From positions 1-31,746 of the forward strand of contig CAAFEX010000052.1 of the NCBI GenBank assembly GCA_900762015.1: 31,746 nt of DNA, in the 5' to 3' direction. The stretch is from an uncultured Collinsella sp. Its GTDB lineage: Bacteria > Actinomycetota > Coriobacteriia > Coriobacteriales > Coriobacteriaceae. A model generated the notes under the pieces. The model made no database searches and had not been told where the DNA came from. It saw only the letters and a list, made by a program, of their open reading frames with translations. The translations under genes and the position numbers were made by a program. Shown here one piece after another: positions 8,943 through 16,721 of this stretch (the stretch's first letter is position 1; each line of letters opens with the position of its first letter).

Positions 8943-9034
8943 ACCTACTCATTGGGGACAGACTTAAATGGCCAGCCTTAAACTAAGAACGTCTCCAACG
9001 ACTGGTCATTTAAGTCTGTCCCCAATGAGTAGGT
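8943..9034. repeat. Long palindrome between divergent metK and gltX (33-bp arms)
   Basis: Bases 8943-8975 pair with 9002-9034 with one mismatch (8971/9006, G-T), around a 26-nt loop. The arms carry the core TTGGGGACAGACTTAAATG and its complement. Similar GGGGACAGAC-type palindromes are found near REP-associated tyrosine transposases in other bacteria (family knowledge, not checked here); no such transposase is in this window. It lies between the metK and gltX promoters. Confidence 0.85.
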
Positions 9035-9068
9035 CGGTGCCCTTTGTGCGGAGGTTGCTTTGATGCTT

Positions 9069-9074
9069 TATACT
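9069..9074 (+). promoter_or_regulatory. Candidate -10 box of gltX
   Basis: TATACT lies 40 nt upstream of the gltX start, after the palindrome. No convincing -35 is visible at 16-18 nt; TTGTGC (9044-9049) is at 19 nt. Confidence 0.4.
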
Positions 9075-9114
9075 GGTGCGGTTAGACATCCATCCTGCAA
9101 TCGAGGAGATTTCC

Positions 9115-10590
9115 ATGGCATCAGACGTTCGCGTCCGCTTTGCACCCTCACCGACGGGCAAGCTGCACATCGGCGGCGCCCGCACCGCTATCTATAACTG
9201 GGCTTTCGCCCGCGCTAACGGCGGCACGTTCATCCTGCGCATCGACGACACCGACCCCACCCGCTCCACCGACGAGAACACGCAGATCATTCTGCGCGCC
9301 ATGCGTTGGCTGGGCCTGGACTGGGACGAGGGTCCCGAGGTGGGCGGCGACTATGGCCCCTACGCCCAGACCGAGCGCCTGGACCTGTACAAGCAGGCCG
9401 CCCAGAAGCTTTGGGACGAGGGCAAGGCCTATCCCTGCTTCTGCACTAAGGAGCAGCTCGATGCCGACCGTAAGGCCGCGCAGGACCGCAAGGACCCCTT
9501 CCAGGGCTATCAGCGTCGTTGCCGCGATCTTGATCCCGAGGAGGCCCGTCGCCGCATCGAGGCCGGTGAGTCCTACGTCCTGCGCATCAAGGTGCCCGAG
9601 GACCGCGGCGACGTCGTCATCCACGATGCCGTCCACGGCGAGGTGACCTTCGATGCCAAGGAGCTCGACGACTTTGTCATCTTCCGCTCCGACGGCACGC
9701 CCACGTACAACTTCGCGACCGTCGTCGACGACGCCATGATGAAGATCACCCACGTCATCCGCGGCGACGACCACCTGTCCAACACCCCGCGCCAGGTCAT
9801 GGTCTACGAGGCCCTCGGCGCGCCCGTGCCTACGTTCGCCCACATCTCCATGATCCTGGGCGCCGACGGCAAGAAGCTCTCCAAGCGCCACGGCGCCACC
9901 TCGGTGGAGGAGTACCGCGATGCCGGCTACCTGTCCGACGCCTTCGTCAACTACCTGGCGCTGCTCGGCTGGTCGCTCGACGGCGAGACCACGATCATCC
10001 CGCGCGATGTCCTGGCCAGCAAGTTCTCGCTCGACCGCATCTCCAAGAACCCTGCGACCTTCGACCCCAAGAAGCTCGACTGGGTCAATGCCGAGTACAT
10101 CAATGGCATGTCCGATGCTCAGTTTGCCGACGAGATCATGGTCCCCGAGCTGCACGAGGCGGGTCTCATCGAGGGTAATGTCGAGTACGGCGAGGATTGG
10201 ATCGACGCGCTTGCCGCCATTGTCAAGCCGCGCACCAAGATGCCGGCCGACGCCGTGACCGTCGCCGCTCCCATCTTCGCTACGGCCGAGACGCTCGAGT
10301 ATGACGAGAAATCCGTCAACAAGGGCCTGGCCAAGGAGGGCATGGGTGTCATTCTGGATGCCGCCAAGGCCGCGCTCGAGGGTGTGAACGAGTGGACGGC
10401 TGCCAACATCGACGCCGCGCTTGAGCCGCTGCCCGAGCAGATGGACCTCAAGAAGCGCGTGGTGTTCCAGGCCGTGCGCGTCGCCGTCTGCGGCAACATG
10501 GTGAGCCCTCCGCTGGGCGAGACCATGGCGCTCGTCGGCCGCGACGACTGCCTGGCGCGCATCGACCGCGCCCGCACGATGGCGCTGTAA
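9115..10590 (+). CDS. gltX: Glutamyl-tRNA synthetase
   Basis: This 491-residue class I synthetase attaches glutamate to tRNA-Glu. It has the HIGH-type motif in APSPTGKLHIGGARTA (HIGG at 18-21), RIDDTDPTRS, the CFCTKEQL zinc-like region with CRD remnants, and the KMSKS-type loop KKLSKRHG (253-260), followed by the helical anticodon-binding domain. Length is typical. The ATG at 9115 follows GAGGAG at 5-6 nt; a GTG 39 nt upstream would add 13 residues before the conserved start and overlaps the promoter region, so it was rejected. Whether it also charges tRNA-Gln cannot be told from this window. A strong hairpin terminator follows. Confidence 0.96.
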   Translation: MASDVRVRFAPSPTGKLHIGGARTAIYNWAFARANGGTFILRIDDTDPTRSTDENTQIILRAMRWLGLDWDEGPEVGGDYGPYAQTERLDLYKQAAQKLWDEGKAYPCFCTKEQLDADRKAAQDRKDPFQGYQRRCRDLDPEEARRRIEAGESYVLRIKVPEDRGDVVIHDAVHGEVTFDAKELDDFVIFRSDGTPTYNFATVVDDAMMKITHVIRGDDHLSNTPRQVMVYEALGAPVPTFAHISMILGADGKKLSKRHGATSVEEYRDAGYLSDAFVNYLALLGWSLDGETTIIPRDVLASKFSLDRISKNPATFDPKKLDWVNAEYINGMSDAQFADEIMVPELHEAGLIEGNVEYGEDWIDALAAIVKPRTKMPADAVTVAAPIFATAETLEYDEKSVNKGLAKEGMGVILDAAKAALEGVNEWTAANIDAALEPLPEQMDLKKRVVFQAVRVAVCGNMVSPPLGETMALVGRDDCLARIDRARTMAL

Positions 10591-10613
10591 TCGCTGCGCA
10601 AACGTTTGTATCC

Positions 10614-10648
10614 GAGCCCCGTTCACCCCGAGCGGGGCTCTTGTTTCT
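10614..10648 (+). terminator. Intrinsic terminator of gltX
   Basis: An 8-bp GC-rich stem, GAGCCCCG/CGGGGCTC (10614-10621 and 10633-10640), is followed by TTGTTTCT. It lies 24 nt past the gltX stop and 30 nt before the ribosome site of priA, so priA expression should need its own initiation or read-through. Confidence 0.8.
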
Positions 10649-10679
10649 GTAGACGCATGGGATAGGAGGTGCTGGGGCC

Positions 10680-13133
10680 ATGGCCGAGCAACTTTCGCTG
10701 TTTGGTTCGCCGGAACCGGAGGAGACTCCGGCGGCACCGGCATCCGCTGCTGCCTCGGCCAAGCCCGAGCCTGCGCCTGAGCCCATCGCCGCCTACACGA
10801 GCGTGGTTCTCGACATCCCCACCCGTGCGCTGTCCGAACCGTTTGCTTACGGCATCCCTGAGTCCCTTGCCAACGAGGCCCAGGTCGGATCGACGGTCCT
10901 GGTCCACTTTGGCAATCGTGCCGCCGCAGGCTACATCGTCGATATTGCGGCCGAGCTTGGTGACCTGCAAGGCAACAACGCCCTCGACCCTTCGCGCATC
11001 AAGCCCGTCGAAGCCATCCTCAGCAAACCGCTCTTTACCGCCGAGGCTGCCCGCATCGCGCGCTGGATGAGCCGCGAGTATGTCGCGACGCTTTCCGAGT
11101 GCCTGCGCCTGTTTTTGCCTCCGGGCGGTAGCCCGCGCGTGGTCAAGGGCGATGACGGCGCATGGTCGGTTGAGCGCCCCGCCGTCAAACCCATCCAAAA
11201 CCGCTGGGTTATGCTCACGCCCGAGGGTTTCGACTACACGCCGCCCAAGACCGCGGTCCGTCAGCGTCAGCTCATCGAGGCGCTCCAATGCGGTCCGGTC
11301 ACGACGCGCGACCTCAACCTGCTCTACAACAGCATGTCGGCGACCATCAAGGCGCTCGAAAAACGCGGCGTCGTGGTTGTGGAGGAGCGCCGCGCCTGGC
11401 GTGGATGCAGCGAGCAGACCACGTTGTCCTCGGCAAGCGGCAAGGCGCCGGTCGCGCTTACCAAGGGCCAGCAGCAGGCGCTCGCGCAGATTGAACGCGC
11501 CCGTCTTGACGCCCACGGAGACGTGGTGCTCGTGGACGGTGTCACGGGCTCCGGCAAAACCGAGGTTTACCTTTCGGCGATTGAGCGCGTGCTGGCGGCC
11601 GGCCGTTCGGCCTGCGTGCTGGTGCCAGAGATCTCGCTGACGGCCCAGACTGTCGGCCGCTTCCGCTCGCGTTTTGGCGAGACGGTCGCGGTCTTCCACT
11701 CGCGCCTTTCGGCCGGCGAGCGCTTGGACCAGTGGGACATGGTCGCCAGCGGTGCCGCGCGCGTGGTCGTCGGCGCCCGCTCGGCGCTTTTTTGCCCGCT
11801 CAGCGACCTTGGTCTCATCATCATCGATGAGGAGCATGAGACCAGCTACAAGCAGGGTTCCAGCCCGCGCTACCACGCACGTGAGGTGGCTGCCGAGATG
11901 GCGCGCCGCTACCGCTGCCCGCTCGTGTTGGGTTCCGCCACGCCTTCTGCCGAGGCCCTCGACCGCTGCCGCCGTGGCACGTATAACGGTGCCACCTGGA
12001 CGCGCGTCGAGATGCCCGAGCGCCCGGGACAAGCCGTGCTGCCTACGGTTCGGATCGCCGACCTGCGCCGCGAGTTCTCGCATGGCAGCCGCTCTATGTT
12101 CTCAAAACCGCTTATGGAAGGCCTGGAACGCGTGGTCGAGCGTCGCGAGAAGGCCGTGCTCCTGCACAACCGTCGTGGCTTTGCGCCCTTCCTCATGTGC
12201 CGCGAGTGCGGCTGCGTTCCCACCTGCAACCATTGCTCCACCGCCCTTACGTACCACGAGCGCACGCACACGCTGCAGTGTCATACCTGTGGTTCGTCCT
12301 GGCGCGTGCAGCCCTATCCGGCGCCCACAAGCCGCTGTCCCAAGTGCGGCAGTCGCTACCTGGCAAAAATGGGTCTGGGCACTCAACAGATCGAGGACGC
12401 GCTGCACCAGATGCTTCCCGAGGACGTCGCCATTATTCGCATGGATGCCGATTCCACGCGCGGCAAGGATGCGCACAAAAAGCTGCTCGAGCAGTTCGAT
12501 GCCGCCGATTGTGCGGTGCTGCTGGGCACCCAGATGATCGCCAAGGGCCTCGACTTTCCCGAGGTCACGCTCGTGGGCGTGGTCAATGCCGATTTCGCCC
12601 TCAAGCTGCCGGACTTCCGCGCAGGAGAGCGCGCCTACGACCTGCTGGAACAGGTGGCGGGCCGTGCCGGTCGCGGCGATCGCCCCGGCGAGGTCATCAT
12701 CCAGACCTACCTGCCCGAGGATCCGGTCATTCGCGCCGTCGCTGAGCATGACCGTTCGATCTTTACCGACTACGACCTGGATCAGCGCCGCGACGCGCTG
12801 TACCCGCCGTTTGTTCGCCTGGTCAACATCTTGGTGTGGTCGGCGAACCGAGACGACGCGCAGGACTACATCGGACGTATCGCAAAGCTTCTTAAGCGTC
12901 GCTGGCATGCCGCCGCGCCCGACTTTTTGCGGGCGGGGAGTGCCGTGCCGCAGGTGCTTGGCCCGGCTTCGTGTGTTATCGAGAAAGCCAAGGACCGTTA
13001 CCGCTTCCATCTGCTTGTGAAGTCGCCCGTGGGGTACCATGTCTCTGATGATATTGACGCCTGTCTCAAAGAGGCGGGCTCCATGCGCGGCGTGAGCGTG
13101 AGCGTTGACGTCGACGCCTATGATTTGATGTAA
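10680..13133 (+). CDS. priA: Primosomal protein N' (replication restart helicase PriA)
   Basis: This 817-residue superfamily 2 DNA helicase restarts stalled replication forks. The order is: an Ala/Pro/Glu-rich N-terminal extension (about 12-38), the 3' DNA-binding domain (from about 39), the Walker A VTGSGKTEVY (about 288), the DEEH box DEEHETSYKQ (about 383), a zinc region with CRECG, CNHC, CHTCG and CPKCG (about 507-557), and motif VI QVAGRAGRGDRPGE (about 657). All helicase and zinc ligands are intact. AGGAGGT precedes the ATG at 9 nt. It starts the conserved cluster priA-def-fmt-rsmB. Confidence 0.96.
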   Translation: MAEQLSLFGSPEPEETPAAPASAAASAKPEPAPEPIAAYTSVVLDIPTRALSEPFAYGIPESLANEAQVGSTVLVHFGNRAAAGYIVDIAAELGDLQGNNALDPSRIKPVEAILSKPLFTAEAARIARWMSREYVATLSECLRLFLPPGGSPRVVKGDDGAWSVERPAVKPIQNRWVMLTPEGFDYTPPKTAVRQRQLIEALQCGPVTTRDLNLLYNSMSATIKALEKRGVVVVEERRAWRGCSEQTTLSSASGKAPVALTKGQQQALAQIERARLDAHGDVVLVDGVTGSGKTEVYLSAIERVLAAGRSACVLVPEISLTAQTVGRFRSRFGETVAVFHSRLSAGERLDQWDMVASGAARVVVGARSALFCPLSDLGLIIIDEEHETSYKQGSSPRYHAREVAAEMARRYRCPLVLGSATPSAEALDRCRRGTYNGATWTRVEMPERPGQAVLPTVRIADLRREFSHGSRSMFSKPLMEGLERVVERREKAVLLHNRRGFAPFLMCRECGCVPTCNHCSTALTYHERTHTLQCHTCGSSWRVQPYPAPTSRCPKCGSRYLAKMGLGTQQIEDALHQMLPEDVAIIRMDADSTRGKDAHKKLLEQFDAADCAVLLGTQMIAKGLDFPEVTLVGVVNADFALKLPDFRAGERAYDLLEQVAGRAGRGDRPGEVIIQTYLPEDPVIRAVAEHDRSIFTDYDLDQRRDALYPPFVRLVNILVWSANRDDAQDYIGRIAKLLKRRWHAAAPDFLRAGSAVPQVLGPASCVIEKAKDRYRFHLLVKSPVGYHVSDDIDACLKEAGSMRGVSVSVDVDAYDLM

Positions 13134-13151
13134 CAACCCGAAAGGATGGCC

Positions 13152-13688
13152 ATGGAAGCCAACGGAATCGTACTTTCGCCCGACCCTCGTCTGCGCCAGG
13201 AGTGCGCCGTCATCGAGGAGATCACCCCGGCGATCGAGGCGCTTGCCGAGAAGATGAAGAAGATGATGTTCGAGAACGGCGGCTGCGGCCTGGCTGCCCC
13301 GCAGATTGGCGAGCTCATTCAGCTCGTCACTATCGACTGCGACTACGGTGACAAGAACGACTACGACCCCTACGTGCTCATCAACCCTGTCATTGTTGAG
13401 CAGAGTGACCATCTTGTGCCCTTTAGCGAGGGCTGCCTTTCCATTCCTGGCATTAGCTGCGAGATTGAGCGCCCTGACTATGTCGTCGTCGAGGCATATG
13501 ACCTGGACGCCAACCTTATTCGCTACGAGGCCTCGGGCGATCTGTTCTGCGTGTGCCTGCAGCACGAGATCGATCACTTGCACGGCAATACCATGTTTGA
13601 GCGACTGAAGCCCATGCAGAGGCTCAAGGCCGTCAAGGAGTACCAGGACGCCCTGGCCCGCGGCGCTCGACCGGGCGAGACGGAGTAG
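13152..13688 (+). CDS. def: Peptide deformylase
   Basis: This 178-residue metalloenzyme removes the N-formyl group from nascent proteins. The three family motifs are intact: GGCGLAAPQIG (motif 1), EGCLSIPG (motif 2, metal-binding cysteine) and QHEIDHLHG (motif 3, HExxH). The ATG at 13152 was chosen over one at 13146 because AAAGGA (13141-13146) directly abuts the earlier ATG but sits 5 nt from the later one. It begins 18 nt after the priA stop, so it is likely cotranscribed with priA. A long palindrome directly follows the stop and separates it from fmt. Confidence 0.96.
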   Translation: MEANGIVLSPDPRLRQECAVIEEITPAIEALAEKMKKMMFENGGCGLAAPQIGELIQLVTIDCDYGDKNDYDPYVLINPVIVEQSDHLVPFSEGCLSIPGISCEIERPDYVVVEAYDLDANLIRYEASGDLFCVCLQHEIDHLHGNTMFERLKPMQRLKAVKEYQDALARGARPGETE

Positions 13689-13696
13689 GTCCCACC

Positions 13697-13798
13697 GTCC
13701 CCGGTGCTGAGCGCCCACATATCATCCCGTGCTCAAACATTCTCGCTTTGCTGCGAAACTGCGCGCGGGACGATATGTGGGCGCTCAGCACCGGGGAC
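13697..13798. repeat. Long palindrome between def and fmt (36-bp arms)
   Basis: Bases 13697-13732 pair with 13763-13798 with one A/C mismatch (13724/13771) and one G-T pair (13730/13765), around a 30-nt loop that holds a small TCGC/GCGA stem. The outer ends are GTCCCCGG and CCGGGGAC. It starts 9 nt past the def stop. No T-run follows, so it is not a standard terminator although it would probably hinder transcription into fmt. Confidence 0.88.
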
Positions 13799-14013
13799 TG
13801 CGTTGTTCTGGCTCGGTTCGCCCGGGTGCCGTTGGGCCAGGGAGGGGCGTCTTCGCTGATAATTGCTTTGTTGGGAGGGCTGCTTTTGCTGCAGTCCTTT
13901 CTTTGTTTTTGGGTATATTTGAACGTGTTGAATTGATCTGGCGTCTTGGTTGGGACTTGGCCTGGCGCTGTTATTTGTAGCCTTCTTGGCTCTGGGTTTG
14001 AGGGGTCTATTTT
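13799..14013 (+). other. Spacer upstream of fmt: weak promoter candidates only
   Basis: This part of the def-fmt gap is T/G-rich, unlike its surroundings. TTGGTT (13946-13951) and TGTTAT (13969-13974) at 17 nt form a weak promoter candidate, and TATATT (13914-13919) is another possible -10. GAGGGG sits before the fmt start. A 62-codon frame at 13748-13936 with a hydrophobic end has no ribosome site and begins inside the palindrome, so no gene is called. Confidence 0.35.
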
Positions 14014-14934
14014 ATGCGTATTGTGTTTATGGGTACGCCTGATTTTGCTGTACCTTCGCTGACTTCGCTTGTTGAGGCTGGGAATGAGATTGCACTTGTT
14101 GTTACTCGTCCTGATGCTGTTCGTGGGCGTGGTAAGAAGCTTGAGCCGTCTCCTGTTAAGGCTAAGGCGCTTGAGCTGGGGTTGCCGGTCGTTGAGGCCA
14201 ATCGTATGACGCCTGAGGTTGTTGAGGCGCTTCAGGCTGCGCAGGCTGATATTTTCTGCGTGGCTGCCTATGGCTGCATTTTGCCCGATGAGGTGCTGCA
14301 TATGGCGCCGCTTGGTATTGTGAATGTTCATGCGTCCTTGCTGCCTCGTTGGCGTGGGGCTGCTCCCATTCAGCGTGCCATTCTTGCTGGTGATGAGGTT
14401 GCTGGCGTTTCTATCATGCGCATCGGGCATGGCGTGGATACTGGTGCTTATTGTGCTCAGGCTTCCACGTCGGTTGCCGGTAAGCATGCTGAGGCGCTGA
14501 CCATGGAGCTTGGTGAGCTTGGCGGCAAACTGCTTGCCGATACGCTTCCTTCTCTTGCCGATGGTACCGTCGTGTGGACTGAGCAGGATGAGGCGCTCGT
14601 CACGCATGCTGCCAAGATTTCCAAGCAGGAGATGCGTTTGGATCCGCAAATGGCGGCGCTCGATTGCGTGCGTCATGTGCTGGCCTCGTCCGATACCGCG
14701 CCTGCTCGTTGCGTGATTGCCGGCAAGACCGTGCGTGTGCTCGATGCTGCGCTGTCCGATGTTTCGCTTGGCGAGGGCGCCGTTGACGTTAAGGCCAAGC
14801 GTGTTTACCTGGGTCTTTCCGATGGCTCGATTGAGTTGCTCGAGGTTAAGCCAGATGGCAAGCGTGCTATGGCCGCTTCTGCTTGGGCTGCCGGCCTGCA
14901 GGGCGCCGATCTTATCTGGGGTGTTTTGTCATGA
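14014..14934 (+). CDS. fmt: Methionyl-tRNA formyltransferase
   Basis: This 306-residue enzyme formylates initiator Met-tRNA using 10-formyltetrahydrofolate. It shows MRIVFMGTPDFAVPSL at the start, VTRPD, the NVHASLLPRWRGAAPIQRAI segment with the catalytic Asn-His of the family, GVDTGAY, and the smaller C-terminal oligonucleotide-binding domain (about 205-306). GAGGGG precedes the ATG. It overlaps rsmB by ATGA. Its first 200 codons or so end in T far more often than those of priA, def or rsmB's second half (see findings). Confidence 0.95.
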   Translation: MRIVFMGTPDFAVPSLTSLVEAGNEIALVVTRPDAVRGRGKKLEPSPVKAKALELGLPVVEANRMTPEVVEALQAAQADIFCVAAYGCILPDEVLHMAPLGIVNVHASLLPRWRGAAPIQRAILAGDEVAGVSIMRIGHGVDTGAYCAQASTSVAGKHAEALTMELGELGGKLLADTLPSLADGTVVWTEQDEALVTHAAKISKQEMRLDPQMAALDCVRHVLASSDTAPARCVIAGKTVRVLDAALSDVSLGEGAVDVKAKRVYLGLSDGSIELLEVKPDGKRAMAASAWAAGLQGADLIWGVLS

Positions 14935-16334
14935 GCAAGCTGTCTCCTGCGCGCAAGCTTGCGCTCGATGTGCTGATGGAGGCCGATCGCCGCGGCATGT
15001 ATGCGCGCGACGTGCTGTCCTCTCGCGCATCGGCCAAGGCTATTGACCAGCGCGATTCCGCTTTTGCCGCCCGCTTGGCGCTGGGCGTGGCCGCTACGCA
15101 GGGTATTTTGGACGAGCTGCTCGATCAGTTTCTTGATAAGCCTAAAAAGGTTGCGCCGCGTGTTCGCATGGCGCTTCGTATCTCGGCTTTCGAGATGCTC
15201 TATCTACATACGCCTGGCCGTGTTGCTGTAAGTCAGGGTGTTGAGCTGGTTCGCTGCGGCGCTAAGTCCGCCGCTGGCTTGGCCAATGCTGTACTGCATA
15301 AGGTTGCGGACAATGTTGATGACTTTGCCACTGCGTCCGATGTAGATGAGTCTGAGCGACGCTTGGTTCGTCTGTCGCGCCTGATGGGTCTGCCGCGTTG
15401 GCTGTGCGCTCGTATTATGGCATCGTTCGACACGCCTGAGGGTGCGCTTAACTTTGCCGGCAATCTGGCCCCCGCCCCGCTGGCCCTGCATGAGAACGCC
15501 TTTGCGACCAAGGCCGACCCGTTTATCTCCCAGCTTGTGGCACCCGTGTTCCCGGGCTGCCATGCTCCGGTTGATGCGCAGGTCACGGTTGCATCGGGCG
15601 TGTTTGAGCGTGCTGCCGCGGTTGCCTCGGACCTCAACGCCCAGCTTATTGCGACTTCCGCGACCCGTCCCGGTCGTTGCCTTGAGATTGGCGCGGGCCG
15701 CGGCACCAAGACCTATGTGATGATGTGCCAGGCCAAGCGCGCCGGGTACGAGCGTCAGCATACCGCGCTCGATCTGCACGATCGTAAGTGCGATCAGAAT
15801 CTCGCGCGCCTGCATAAGGCGGGCATCTCGGGCGTTCGTACGGTGTCGGGCGATGCCTGCGAGCTCAATGAGGTGCTCACGTCGTTTGATGCCATGCTCG
15901 GCGAGCCTGCCCTGTTCGACACGGTGTTTATCGATGCGCCGTGCTCTGGCACCGGCACCATGCGTCGCCACCCCGAGATTCCGTGGCGCCTGACCGAGAA
16001 TGACGTTACGACTGAGCTGCCCAAGCTGCAGCTGACGATGCTCAAGGAAGCAGCCACGCGCGTGGCTGCCGGCGGAGAGCTCATCTATGCCACCTGCTCG
16101 GTTTTTGATGAAGAGAACACGCAGGTCATGGATGCCTTTTTGGCCTCTCCCGAGGGGGCCGACTTTAGTGTCGCACCGCTCTCCGAGGCGCAGATCCTGC
16201 AACTCCCCGAGTTCGATCAGGCCAAGAAGCTCGTATCTGTACGCCAGAACGATCGAGGCCTCTTCCAAAGCGTGCCGGTAAACGCCGACTCCTACGACGG
16301 CCACTTCTGCGCCAGGCTGGTCCGCAACTCATAG
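14931..16334 (+). CDS. rsmB: 16S rRNA (cytosine-5)-methyltransferase RsmB
   Basis: This 467-residue SAM-dependent enzyme would methylate C967 (E. coli numbering) of 16S rRNA. Residues about 5-135 form the NusB-like RNA-binding domain and about 145-465 the methyltransferase. Motif IV DAPCSGTG (C338) and motif VI ATCS (C389, the nucleophile) are intact. Motif I reads LEIGAGRGTKT, less like the usual DxCAAPGGKT form, a deviation worth noting. The start is set by the ATGA overlap with fmt. It closes the priA-def-fmt-rsmB block and meets the zinc-ribbon gene tail to tail. Confidence 0.93.
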   Translation: MSKLSPARKLALDVLMEADRRGMYARDVLSSRASAKAIDQRDSAFAARLALGVAATQGILDELLDQFLDKPKKVAPRVRMALRISAFEMLYLHTPGRVAVSQGVELVRCGAKSAAGLANAVLHKVADNVDDFATASDVDESERRLVRLSRLMGLPRWLCARIMASFDTPEGALNFAGNLAPAPLALHENAFATKADPFISQLVAPVFPGCHAPVDAQVTVASGVFERAAAVASDLNAQLIATSATRPGRCLEIGAGRGTKTYVMMCQAKRAGYERQHTALDLHDRKCDQNLARLHKAGISGVRTVSGDACELNEVLTSFDAMLGEPALFDTVFIDAPCSGTGTMRRHPEIPWRLTENDVTTELPKLQLTMLKEAATRVAAGGELIYATCSVFDEENTQVMDAFLASPEGADFSVAPLSEAQILQLPEFDQAKKLVSVRQNDRGLFQSVPVNADSYDGHFCARLVRNS

Positions 16335-16350
16335 AGCTACCTGCGACACA

Positions 16351-16386
16351 AAGAAATAGCCCCGCGATCGGCGTTGATCGCGGGGC
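16351..16386. terminator. Bidirectional terminator between rsmB and the zinc-ribbon gene
   Basis: An 11-bp perfect stem GCCCCGCGATC/GATCGCGGGGC (16359-16369 and 16376-16386) with a six-base loop sits between convergent genes. The minus-strand tail TATTTCTTTG is T-rich; the plus-strand tail is poorer (CGCGTTGTTCC). Confidence 0.85.
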
Positions 16387-16396
16387 CGCGTTGTTC

Positions 16397-16633
16397 CTAG
16401 TGGTTATGCGGGCAGTTGGCGCAGCAGCCGCTGGTGGCGCTGGTGCTGGATCCGCCGCTTCGCTGGTCGGTGTTGTAGAAACCGCTACCCTCAAATTTAA
16501 TGCCGCTGGCCGAGAACGTCTTGGCCGCCGGGGCACCGCAGCTCGGGCACACGACCTCGGGAGTCTCGGACATGGGATGCTCAACCTCAAACACGTTGCC
16601 GCAGCTCGAGCACTTGTAATCGTAGCGCGCCAT
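16397..16633 (-). CDS. FmdB-family zinc-ribbon protein
   Basis: This 78-residue protein has MARYDYKCSSCGNVFE at its start and CPSCG about 20 residues later, the two CxxC knuckles of the FmdB/CxxC_CxxC_SSSS putative regulatory family. A Gly/Ser/Thr linker leads to a C-terminal GCCANCPHNH, a second possible metal-binding cluster. Family function is unproven; a role in regulation or metal handling is only suggested in annotations. AAGGAAG precedes the ATG. It is isolated between two terminators and downstream of the amylase fusion gene, so it may be read by its own promoter. Confidence 0.85.
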   Translation of the reverse strand: MARYDYKCSSCGNVFEVEHPMSETPEVVCPSCGAPAAKTFSASGIKFEGSGFYNTDQRSGGSSTSATSGCCANCPHNH

Positions 16634-16655
16634 AATACTTCCTTTTCAGCACAAA

Positions 16656-16677
16656 GCGGGCAGATTACTCTGCCCGC
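16656..16677 (-). terminator. Terminator of the amylase-MalQ fusion gene
   Basis: A 9-bp stem GCGGGCAGA/TCTGCCCGC (16656-16664 and 16669-16677) with a TTAC loop lies about 45 nt past the fusion gene stop; the minus-strand tail is TTTGTG, a short T-run. Confidence 0.65.
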
Positions 16678-16721
16678 AAAAATTCAAACGTCTGTAACTG
16701 TACCCTATATCGGGGGTTTTA

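Noticed and set aside
9035..9114. T-box or other amino-acid-sensing leader upstream of gltX
   Set aside because: The leader is too short and lacks a T-box sequence and specifier stem.
9148..10743. A 531-codon open frame on the minus strand opposite gltX
   Set aside because: Antisense shadow; it crosses the gltX terminator and shows no family motif.
13748..13936. 62-codon frame with a hydrophobic end between def and fmt
   Set aside because: Begins inside the palindrome loop, has no ribosome site, and the hydrophobic part is a product of T-rich sequence.
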